Origin: Akkermansiaceae bacterium
GTDB lineage: Bacteria; Verrucomicrobiota; Verrucomicrobiia; Verrucomicrobiales; Akkermansiaceae
DNA length: 9,108 bases
Direction of reading: 5' to 3'
Assembly: GCA_029288115.1 (NCBI GenBank)
Contig: JARFPV010000621.1
Coordinates: forward strand, 1-9,108
Positions 1-5,816 of this stretch are shown here, one piece after another (the first letter of the stretch is position 1; each line of letters begins with the position of its first letter). The translations under genes were made by a program, and so were the position numbers. The notes under the pieces were generated by a model. The model had not been told where the DNA came from. It saw only the letters and a program-made list of their open reading frames with translations, and made no database searches.

Positions 1-741
1 ACCGTAACGGGCACGCGCAGTGGCTGGGTAGCGGTTCGTCTCATCGGAGAGGGGGACTGTGATGCTGAATGACTCGCCGTAAGGAACATGATGAGGGGTG
101 CCTATTCCTGACACATCAAGCTGGGTGAAAGTGAAACGTTCGGTTTCGGACAGAGGCATGAGCCAACGTTTCAGGGCATTGATACCCGCCTCGGGCATGC
201 TCACGAGCCCGGTGACTGCCAGAATGAAGAGAGACATGACGACGAGCGACCACTTGCGGTGGCGGGCCGCAGGCAAGGCATTGGTGAGGTCACGGCCTGC
301 CGCGTCGGCGGTAACGGTGCGCATCGCTGCCGCCCGGAGCTCGGGCGAGAGCGTTTCCTTGGTTTCCGTCTGGTCCTGCAGTTCGACAGCACCGAGCAAC
401 CGGTCGCCAAGCCTGGGAAAACGACGGGCAATCAAACGGGCGAGTTGATTCTCGCGGCGGTGTCCATAGACCCACCGGTGGATCCAGTAGGGTGCAAATA
501 TGGCGAACAGAGAAACCCCGCCGAGTAAGATCATGAGACGGACAGTGGTCGGTGTTTCAAAAAATCGATCCAATCCAAATACGAGCAGGAATGAAAACAG
601 AAGGCCAAAGAATCCAGCCAGGACGGCTTCGGCGATCTTAATCTGCCAGAGGCGTTTTTTGAAGTCCTCAAACTGTTTGCGCAGACCCTCCGGTATGGGC
701 GCTTCACGGTTTTGATCGTTGTCTGGAATGTGGTCTGGCAT
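1..741 (-). CDS. Membrane protein with three N-terminal helices, DUF4175-like (partial, C-terminus beyond window)
   Basis: The frame is open from an ATG at 741 to base 1 (247 codons) with no stop. A TAG lies in frame two codons upstream, so 741 is the first possible ATG. Residues 1-36 are hydrophilic and charged. Hydrophobic helices lie at about 38-57, 67-86 and 164-181. Between helices 2 and 3 is a cytoplasmic-looking charged segment (about 94-160) with LIARRFPRLGDRLLGAVEL. After helix 3 a beta-rich soluble part begins, with a VPYGESFSITVPL stretch. This arrangement resembles large DUF4175-like membrane proteins that in Planctomycetes and Verrucomicrobia often sit near MoxR ATPase and VWA-domain genes; that assignment is from recollection, and the neighbouring genes are outside the window. 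No clear Shine-Dalgarno precedes the start. The function is unknown. The coding call is firm; the family is tentative. Confidence 0.8.
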   Translation of the reverse strand, partial: MPDHIPDNDQNREAPIPEGLRKQFEDFKKRLWQIKIAEAVLAGFFGLLFSFLLVFGLDRFFETPTTVRLMILLGGVSLFAIFAPYWIHRWVYGHRRENQLARLIARRFPRLGDRLLGAVELQDQTETKETLSPELRAAAMRTVTADAAGRDLTNALPAARHRKWSLVVMSLFILAVTGLVSMPEAGINALKRWLMPLSETERFTFTQLDVSGIGTPHHVPYGESFSITVPLSDETNRYPATARARYG

Positions 742-841
742 TGGCTATATGACTGAGTGTAGGAAGGAAGGTGGTAGATTTGCTTCAGTCGGTTATCTTG
801 TATGCAATCTTGTCCTAAGTGGTGCTCTTTGTGACAGGGTA

Positions 842-869
842 AATCTAAGGCTAAAATACACCCTTTCAA
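842..869 (-). promoter_or_regulatory. Possible sigma-70-type promoter for the membrane gene
   Basis: Reading the minus strand, TTGAAA (869-864) is followed after 16 bases by TAGATT (847-842), about 100 bases upstream of the ATG at 741. The -35 hexamer is close to consensus and the spacing is acceptable, but the -10 is imperfect. Such matches arise by chance in AT-rich DNA, and promoter consensus in this phylum is poorly known. Confidence 0.25.
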
Positions 870-1054
870 CCCGATCTGCTGCTAATAGGAAAAGCGTTTC
901 ACAGACTTAGAGTCGAATCCAGCGTATTTGTTATAAAGTTAACGTTTTCAAACTGAGATTTTTGTCCATGAAATGTTGATAAAATGAGAAAACACGACCG
1001 TTTCCATGGATGATGCGTTTTTCGTTGTTGGGCGTTTGTCCGTCGGCGAGTACC

Positions 1055-1078
1055 GGAATGGACTTGCAATCTGTCCGA
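1055..1078. repeat. REP-like palindromic hairpin
   Basis: GGAC at 1060-1063 and GTCC at 1073-1076 are inverted and enclose the 9-base loop TTGCAATCT, extended by a T-G wobble (1059/1077). Short palindromes of the form GGACTTGCAATC...GTCC resemble interspersed REP-like elements I recall from Verrucomicrobia, Planctomycetes and Bacteroidetes genomes. Only one copy is in the window, so repetition cannot be shown. It lies about 75 bases upstream of the chosen start of the PLP enzyme and argues against the in-frame upstream starts at 1010 and 1058. Confidence 0.35.
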
Positions 1079-1150
1079 ACCCGATTAAATCCACCCCAGA
1101 TTTTGCGTGACCTAATCACAGAACCCGCATTCACAGAGGCGGATTTAGGA

Positions 1151-2572
1151 ATGCCGCTGCCGAAAACGAGGCATGCGTGTTCCGTTTGCCTGCCAACCTG
1201 GAACTCGGTTCTCGGCTACGAGAAGAAGCTGGCAAAGGTGATGCGAGCATTACAAGCGGGATATCCACGATTTGTTCTGCATCCGGCGACCGAGAGATTG
1301 TTTGAGGTTGCGAGGGCATCACTTGCGGAGAACGGATCACAAGTCGTTGTTTTCCCTAACAAGGATGCGGCGCAGCGCGCTCAGAGGTTTGTGGAGAAAC
1401 GAACGGGGTCGGCATCACGCATTGCAAGTTTCGAGGGGCTCCAAGCTCTAGTCGTCAGTGAAGAGGACTACCCGGTGGCGATGGAATACTGGCGATACAC
1501 AGGTGAGGTGGTGAGTAGTCGACAGGCGGATCGTATTCTCCGCGGCAAGGAGAGTAAGAGTCACAATTCTGTAAGTCTACGCAAGCGTCTCGCCAAGTTG
1601 GGAAACCACAAACCTGAGAGTGTCTTTATATATGAGAATGGCATGGCAGCGATGTATGCCATCTTTCGGGCTGCAAATAAACTTCTCCCTGGGCGAAAGA
1701 CCCTCCAGCTCGAGTTCCCATACGTCGATGCAATGAGGGTGCAGAAACACCTCGGAAACGGTGTGGTTTACCTGAACGAAGCGGTGGGTGAATCGCTCGA
1801 TGAGGCGCTAAGCCGGATTGCCAAGGGGGAATTTTCCGCGGTCTTTTGTGAGGCACCGAGCAATCCGCTGATGCGCACAGTCGATCTTCCTAGGGTCTCT
1901 CGAGCCTGCCGTGACGGTGGCGTGCCACTGGTTGTGGACGACACCATAAGCTCCACTGCGAACGTCCGGGTGGACAAATATGCGGATGTCATTGTATCAA
2001 GCCTCACCAAGTGGATTTCAGGGAAGGGGGATGTTATGGCGGGGCAGATCACCGTGTGCCGCAAGTCGCCATTACAGAGTGAGTTGATGGCGTTTTTTGA
2101 AGCCGATTGCCCGAACGGTTGTCGACTTTATGCCTCGGATGCACGTGTCTTGGCGCGCAATATCAGTAGTTTCAGCGACCGGATGAAAAAATGCAACGAG
2201 ACAGCCGAGGTGATTGCCGACTTCCTGCAGGCTCATCCAGCGATCGAGACCGTCTGGTATCCGAAATATACAACGCCGGAAAGCTATGAAGCGATTCGCC
2301 GCGAGGGCGGAGGGTACGGTGGCCTGATTTCATTTGTGCTGAAGAATCGGAAAAAGACACCACGGTTCTTTGATGCCCTCAAGATTTCGAAAGGTCCAAG
2401 CCTAGGCACGGAGTTCAGTTTGGCTTGTCCATATACATTACTCGCTCACTATGATGAATTGGAGTGGGTTGAGGGCTGCGGGCTTGATAAGCACTTGATT
2501 CGCATTTCCGTGGGCACCGAGGACGCAGGAGAACTCGAGAGCCGGCTAGCCCAGGCTCTCGAACTCGCTTGA
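1151..2572 (+). CDS. Cystathionine gamma-synthase-like PLP-dependent trans-sulfuration enzyme
   Basis: This is a Cys/Met-metabolism PLP enzyme of fold type I, 473 residues from ATG 1151. The likely role is cytoplasmic gamma-replacement on an activated homoserine, making cystathionine or homocysteine for methionine synthesis. Landmarks are YENGMAAMYAIF (about 161-172, phosphate-binding loop), EAPSNPLMRTVDLP (about 234-247), VVDDT (about 261-265, the Asp that contacts the pyridine nitrogen), SLTKWISGKGD with the PLP-binding Lys at about 287, and LIRISVGTED near 449-458 with the carboxylate-binding Arg. About 110 residues precede the usual bacterial core; they include HACSVCLPTW and a GYPRFVLHP motif as in fungal-type cystathionine gamma-synthases. 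ATG 1151 is chosen because similarity starts there and AGAGG lies 11 bases upstream. Substrate choice (O-succinyl or O-acetyl homoserine; synthase or lyase) cannot be read from sequence alone. Confidence 0.85.
   Translation: MPLPKTRHACSVCLPTWNSVLGYEKKLAKVMRALQAGYPRFVLHPATERLFEVARASLAENGSQVVVFPNKDAAQRAQRFVEKRTGSASRIASFEGLQALVVSEEDYPVAMEYWRYTGEVVSSRQADRILRGKESKSHNSVSLRKRLAKLGNHKPESVFIYENGMAAMYAIFRAANKLLPGRKTLQLEFPYVDAMRVQKHLGNGVVYLNEAVGESLDEALSRIAKGEFSAVFCEAPSNPLMRTVDLPRVSRACRDGGVPLVVDDTISSTANVRVDKYADVIVSSLTKWISGKGDVMAGQITVCRKSPLQSELMAFFEADCPNGCRLYASDARVLARNISSFSDRMKKCNETAEVIADFLQAHPAIETVWYPKYTTPESYEAIRREGGGYGGLISFVLKNRKKTPRFFDALKISKGPSLGTEFSLACPYTLLAHYDELEWVEGCGLDKHLIRISVGTEDAGELESRLAQALELA
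2535..2562 (+). repeat. Perfect 9-bp hairpin at the 3' end of the PLP enzyme gene
   Basis: TCGAGAGCC (2535-2543) is perfectly complementary to GGCTCTCGA (2554-2562) around a 10-base loop, ending eight bases before the stop codon. There is no T-tract after it, so it is not a standard intrinsic terminator. It may help mRNA stability or simply reflect the codons for LESRLAQALEL. Confidence 0.35.
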
Positions 2573-2800
2573 TCCCGTCTTAATAGGGGGTTCATTACGC
2601 ATTTTGCCGCTCATGGCACACCAGTTGCTCGGATCCTGTTGCAGCCCCACAAGGCGATTGTAACATTAGCATCATGCCCATCTTACCCAACAATTTGCTT
2701 GCCAATATGCCGATTCTGGTGCAATAGACTTGCAGCGCCTTATGTTCCTGCACAAAAGACACTAGTTTTTCCTTTTTCCATCCAACCTAACACAAACCTA
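2573..2800. other. Intergenic region, 228 bases
   Basis: This lies between the PLP enzyme and the arm-domain protein. A frame from 2639 is open in phase with the arm-domain gene, but its 54 extra residues are rich in Cys, Pro and Ile, have no family resemblance and look like translated leader. A loose promoter-like pair (TTGCCA near 2699, then CAATAG 17 bases later) is too weak to call. No terminator with a T-tract and no RNA gene was seen. Confidence 0.5.
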
Positions 2801-3028
2801 ATGGCCAGAAATAAAACCAAACTCGCCTTACGTGTGAACGAAGAAAACCCGAATCACCACCTGTGGAATAACCGCGGTGTATGGTGGTGCCATCTCACAG
2901 TGCATAAGAGCGACGCGACCTCAGAAAGGCTGCGCTTTTCACTCAAGACCCGTGACCTCGACAGCGCTCGTGACAGACGCGACCGTATCCTGCGTGATAT
3001 TGCCGAGCACTACGAGATTGCTGCTTAA
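2801..3028 (+). CDS. Small protein resembling an isolated arm-type DNA-binding domain of a tyrosine recombinase
   Basis: The protein has 75 residues from ATG 2801 and is basic. A lysine- and arginine-rich start (MARNKTKLALRV) is followed by NHHLWNNRGVWWCHLTVH (about 19-35), whose WW and alternating pattern suggest a beta-strand pair. Then comes RLRFSLKTRDLDSARDRRDR (about 43-62), close to the RRSLKTRDLxxAxxxR signature of N-terminal SAM-like/arm regions in phage-type integrases, and a short helix to the end. The core-binding and catalytic domains are absent, and no remnant of them is visible in the 137 bases before the helicase gene. It may be a stand-alone DNA-binding protein or a decayed integrase start. 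No Shine-Dalgarno is visible. A strong terminator lies 19 bases after the stop, so it appears to end its own transcript. Confidence 0.7.
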   Translation: MARNKTKLALRVNEENPNHHLWNNRGVWWCHLTVHKSDATSERLRFSLKTRDLDSARDRRDRILRDIAEHYEIAA

Positions 3029-3047
3029 TTAACCATTTCCACAAGAT

Positions 3048-3093
3048 ACCCGCTGCCCGCTCCTTACCGAGGATAGGCAGCGGGTCTTTTTTT
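3048..3093 (+). terminator. Strong intrinsic terminator after the arm-domain gene
   Basis: ACCCGCTGCC (3048-3057) pairs perfectly with GGCAGCGGGT (3076-3085), a 10-bp GC-rich stem with an 18-base loop that may itself pair (TCC 3061-3063 with GGA 3071-3073). It is followed by C and seven T (3087-3093). It lies 19 bases after the stop at 3028 and 73 bases before the helicase start, so the helicase probably has its own promoter. Confidence 0.9.
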
Positions 3094-3165
3094 GCCCTAA
3101 TCAGGTGGATTCCTCATATTGCCACTTCTCATCAGCAGACCACTTGTTAAGTTCATCACCTGCAT

Positions 3166-5202
3166 ATGGCGCGTGAATACAAAATTTCATCGGGTAAGAA
3201 TTCCGGTCAGATCTCTCGAGGATCCTCGGGGATTGATTATGCCGCTGAACTCAACGATCAACAATACGCGGCTGTAAGCTCGGCTCCCGGCCCTGCTCTG
3301 GTGATCGCCGGTGCCGGCTCGGGAAAAACACGCACTCTCACTCACCGAGTTGCGTATCTATTGGACAAGGGGGTCGAGGCGTCGAATATTTTGCTGCTTA
3401 CGTTTACGAACAAGGCAGCGCGTGAAATGTTGGAACGCGTCGAGCAGTTAGTCCCCCAGGACATGAGTGCGCTGTGGAGCGGCACATTCCACAGCATTGG
3501 CAACAGGATACTGCGTCGTCACGCCGATGTATTAGGTTTCACACGATCATTTTCCATACTCGACCGCGACGATCAGAAGTCGCTCATGACGGAAGTGGTT
3601 CGCAGCTTGAATATCGAGACTGGTGGCAGGCGGTTCCCCAAAGCGGATTTGTTAGCCTCGATTTTCAGCCTGTGTGAAAACACCTGCGAGCCGCTGGAGG
3701 AAATCCTCGAATATCGGTACCCGCACCTCGAGGAGTGGCTTGAGGAAATCAAAAAAGTGCGCAAAAGGTACCGAAAAAGAAAGCTCGATACAAACTCAAT
3801 GGATTTCGATGACCTGCTTGTCCTCACCCTGAAACTATTGCAGGAGCATCAGGATTTGCGTGGTTTGTATCAGAAAAAATTCCGCCATGTGCTCGTGGAT
3901 GAGTATCAGGATACCAACAAGGTGCAGTGCGATCTCATCGACCTGTTGGTTGGCGAAAAACAATACCTGATGGTGGTCGGGGATGATGCCCAGTCGATCT
4001 ATTCGTGGCGTGGTGCCGATATGGAGAACATCCTTAGTTTCCAGGAAAAGTATCCTGACGCCGAGGTGTTTAAAATCGAGACCAACTATCGCTCAGTGCC
4101 TGAGGTTCTTGAGCTTTCCAATGCTGCGATCCGGCCTAACAAAGTCCAGTTTGCCAAGGAGCTGCGTGCTGTGCGAGAGGCCGGGGCAATGGTGCCTGCG
4201 ATGGTTGCGCTTGATGATCCTTCTGTGCAGGCGGAGTTTGTGGCCGAGCGCATAGATGAGCTGATTGGCGAGGGGATTGAGCCCGAGGAAATCGCAGTGC
4301 TCTATCGGGCGCATTACCAGAGCATGGAAATTCAAATGGAAATGACCCGGCGCGATCTGCCTTTCCAGATCACCAGCGGGTTGAGGTTTTTTGAGCAAGC
4401 ACACATCAAGGACGTGTCGGCGATGATTCGCTTCGCGGTGAATGGTCGGGATGAAGTCAGTTTCAAGCGTATGGTTCTACTCCTTCCGGGGATAGGAGCT
4501 CGCACGGCTGATAACCTCTGGACCGCCTGGCAAAATTCCGCAGTCGGTAGAAGCACTGAAATACCCGAGTCGTTTTCCAACACCCTGTTGACGTTCCGCG
4601 TCCCAGCGAAAGCAAAAGATACATGGGAGCAACTGTGTCACACTCTCGATGAACTCGCCCCGGGTGGTGAGTTTGAACGACCTTCTAACATGATTTTTTC
4701 GATCATGGAGGGAGTTTACGAGGACTACATGCGGGGCAGTTTCGATAACTACGAAAATCGTAAGCAGGACATCGAACAGCTGATGCAATATGGTGAGAAT
4801 TATGATGATATCCTCGAGTTCCTCGCCCAGCTCTCGCTGATGTCATCGGTTGATAACGAACCGGCTGGAGGTAAGCAGGGTAAGGACGACAAGAAAAACG
4901 AGGGTGTTATGCTTTCATCGATTCACCAGGCGAAGGGTCTGGAGTGGAAAGTCGTTTTTCTCGTATGGCTTGCTGACGGAATGTTTCCAAACGGTCGCGT
5001 GCTCGATTCTGGTGACAGTGGCATGTTTGAGGAAGAGCGCAGGTTGTTTTACGTTGCCGTGACCCGAGCCAGGGATCAACTCTACCTCACCTACCCATTG
5101 ACCAATCCCAAGAGCTACACTGGAGAATACATGACACGCCCATCTCGTTTTCTTGACGCCGTCGAGGGATTGACTGAGGAGTGGGAAGTCTCCACATGGT
5201 AG
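3166..5202 (+). CDS. uvrD: ATP-dependent 3'-5' DNA helicase, UvrD/PcrA/Rep family (SF1A)
   Basis: This 678-residue helicase unwinds DNA with ATP and likely acts in excision or mismatch repair or replication restart. All SF1A motifs are present: Q-motif LNDQQYAAV (29-37), Walker A AGAGSGKT (48-55), Ia TFTNKAARE (79-87), II VDEYQDT (244-250) with the catalytic DE, III VVGDDAQSIYSWRGA (270-284), IV ETNYRS (305-310), V SSIHQAKGLEW (584-594) and VI EERRLFYVAVTRAR (623-636). The 2B region includes LPGIGARTADNLW (440-452). A charged KQGKDDKK linker precedes motif V. The protein ends about 40 residues after motif VI. It therefore lacks the long C-terminal tail with a Tudor-like RNA-polymerase-binding domain found in typical PcrA/UvrD of over 700 residues. 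ATG 3166 gives about 25 residues ahead of the Q-motif; no Shine-Dalgarno is seen. Assignment among UvrD, PcrA and Rep is uncertain. Confidence 0.95.
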   Translation: MAREYKISSGKNSGQISRGSSGIDYAAELNDQQYAAVSSAPGPALVIAGAGSGKTRTLTHRVAYLLDKGVEASNILLLTFTNKAAREMLERVEQLVPQDMSALWSGTFHSIGNRILRRHADVLGFTRSFSILDRDDQKSLMTEVVRSLNIETGGRRFPKADLLASIFSLCENTCEPLEEILEYRYPHLEEWLEEIKKVRKRYRKRKLDTNSMDFDDLLVLTLKLLQEHQDLRGLYQKKFRHVLVDEYQDTNKVQCDLIDLLVGEKQYLMVVGDDAQSIYSWRGADMENILSFQEKYPDAEVFKIETNYRSVPEVLELSNAAIRPNKVQFAKELRAVREAGAMVPAMVALDDPSVQAEFVAERIDELIGEGIEPEEIAVLYRAHYQSMEIQMEMTRRDLPFQITSGLRFFEQAHIKDVSAMIRFAVNGRDEVSFKRMVLLLPGIGARTADNLWTAWQNSAVGRSTEIPESFSNTLLTFRVPAKAKDTWEQLCHTLDELAPGGEFERPSNMIFSIMEGVYEDYMRGSFDNYENRKQDIEQLMQYGENYDDILEFLAQLSLMSSVDNEPAGGKQGKDDKKNEGVMLSSIHQAKGLEWKVVFLVWLADGMFPNGRVLDSGDSGMFEEERRLFYVAVTRARDQLYLTYPLTNPKSYTGEYMTRPSRFLDAVEGLTEEWEVSTW

Positions 5203-5210
5203 TGCATATT

Positions 5211-5236
5211 TTGACTGGATTCAGAGCGTATCTAAT
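5211..5236 (+). promoter_or_regulatory. Weak candidate promoter for the small basic ORF
   Basis: TTGACT (5211-5216) matches the -35 consensus at five of six positions. TCTAAT (5231-5236) matches the -10 at five of six, but the 14-base spacer is short. It starts just after the helicase stop and lies about 58 bases before the GTG at 5294. A similar pair, TTGGCA (5732-5737) with TCTAAT (5753-5758) and a 15-base spacer, lies upstream of dnaK. Confidence 0.22.
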
Positions 5237-5293
5237 TGTTCTTGTCACTTAGGATGAGATGGTTATCATACGAACGATCATTTAATTCGACCC

Positions 5294-5515
5294 GTGCAAG
5301 ACAGACATACAAACAAATCCACGCCTAAGCCTTTCAAGGCAAAGTTAAAGCATTACCATCGTACTGCTTCCCCCGACTTGTATTCCAAGAAGCAAAAGCG
5401 CTGGGAAGACGTGTCGGCTGGTGGATTTGGTGATTCATTGATTAAGCAGTCGAAGAGAGATCCAATTCTGTCGATTAAGCTGACATCCCAAGAATCTGCG
5501 GATGATAGCGAGTAG
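5294..5515 (+). CDS. Small basic hypothetical protein
   Basis: The frame runs 73 codons from a GTG at 5294 to TAG. It is bounded upstream by an in-frame TGA at 5255, with no ATG available in between. The product is hydrophilic and lysine-rich: an N-terminal half of about K/R/H-rich residues (KPFKAKLKHYHR), then SPDLYSKKQKRWEDVSAGGFGDSLIKQSKRDPIL, split here as a Lys-Arg-Trp core followed by a Gly-rich turn, and an acidic tail (SADDSE). It has no signal peptide, membrane helix or known motif. It could be a nucleic-acid-associated small protein, but that is only composition-based inference. It stands alone between the helicase and the dnaK leader. There is no clear Shine-Dalgarno and the start codon is non-ATG, so it may not be a real gene. 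I do not recognise a family. Confidence 0.4.
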   Translation: MQDRHTNKSTPKPFKAKLKHYHRTASPDLYSKKQKRWEDVSAGGFGDSLIKQSKRDPILSIKLTSQESADDSE

Positions 5516-5714
5516 GAGGACAGCAGACACCAATCGTTGCCCGGTCTGATCATGTGTCCGGAGTGCACAATTTGACGCAGTGAGTAAAAGTGTCGCGATC
5601 AACCGTGGCAAAGTGTGACATTTTGTCTCGAATCTGGTGGTTTTTACTGAATGCTCAGATTAGACGATTCTGTAACCCTCTTATTGTGTGTGGGTTAGGT
5701 GAATTTTGAAGGGC

Positions 5715-5739
5715 TTGGCATGCCGTATGCATTGGCATG
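5715..5739 (+). promoter_or_regulatory. Inverted and direct repeat overlapping a sigma-54-like -24/-12 sequence upstream of dnaK
   Basis: CATGCC (5719-5724) and GGCATG (5734-5739) form an inverted repeat with a 9-base spacer, the same spacer length as CIRCE but a different sequence. TTGGCATG also occurs twice directly (5715-5722 and 5732-5739). In the same bases, TGGCAT-N5-ATGCA (5716-5731) matches the sigma-54 consensus TGGCAC-N5-TTGCA at 9 of 11 positions, with GG and GC exactly 10 bases apart. The block is about 80-100 bases before the dnaK ATG. It could be an operator, a sigma-54 promoter, or coincidence. Confidence 0.35.
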
Positions 5740-5800
5740 ACTGGACATACGATCTAATTCGGCGTCCACACATTCAATCAATTTTCAAAACCCATACCAG

Positions 5801-5806
5801 AAAGGA
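5801..5806 (+). promoter_or_regulatory. Ribosome-binding site of dnaK
   Basis: AAAGGA ends 10 bases before ATG 5817. It is the clearest Shine-Dalgarno sequence in the window and fixes the dnaK start at 5817 rather than at the upstream in-frame TTG. Confidence 0.7.
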
Positions 5807-5816
5807 TACAACTATT

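Larger units (their letters stand above)
742..1150. other. Divergent intergenic region, AT-rich, 409 bases
   Basis: This gap separates the minus-strand membrane gene from the plus-strand PLP enzyme. Open frames here (for example the 63- and 67-codon ones) have no recognisable protein features, and the 112-codon minus frame at 531-869 overlaps the membrane gene out of frame. An in-frame ATG at 1010 would extend the PLP enzyme by 47 residues, but that extension is unlike the family and overlaps a palindrome. The region holds a possible minus-strand promoter (842-869) and a REP-like hairpin (1055-1078). No tRNA, riboswitch or SAM-box pattern was recognised. Confidence 0.6.
5516..5816. other. dnaK upstream region, 301 bases
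   Basis: This region lies between the small ORF and dnaK. A frame in phase with dnaK is open from a TTG at 5706, but its 37 extra residues are unlike any DnaK N-terminus, so it is leader. It contains the inverted repeat and sigma-54-like sequence at 5715-5739, a possible sigma-70-like pair (TTGGCA 5732-5737, TCTAAT 5753-5758, spacing 15), and the dnaK ribosome-binding site. No CIRCE operator (TTAGCACTC-N9-GAGTGCTAA) and no clear sigma-32 promoter was found. Confidence 0.5.

Noticed and set aside
531..869. 112-codon minus-strand frame overlapping the membrane gene start
   Set aside because: It overlaps the better-supported minus-strand membrane protein frame and its composition is not protein-like.
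905..925. tRNA T-arm-like GTCGAATCC
   Set aside because: No matching acceptor stem, D-arm or anticodon arm could be folded around it.
1010..1150. In-frame N-terminal extension of the PLP enzyme from ATG 1010 (or ATG 1058)
   Set aside because: The 47 extra residues do not resemble the family and cover a palindrome; the family-like N-terminus and an AGAGG site fit ATG 1151.
2639..2800. 54-residue extension of the arm-domain protein from 2639
   Set aside because: It is Cys/Pro/Ile-rich with no domain match; the basic MARNKTK start at 2801 fits the domain and the Met-Ala pattern of its neighbours.
5706..5816. 37-residue extension of DnaK from a TTG at 5706
   Set aside because: DnaK proteins begin MxKxxGIDLGTT; AAAGGA sits just before ATG 5817, and the extension overlaps putative regulatory sequence.
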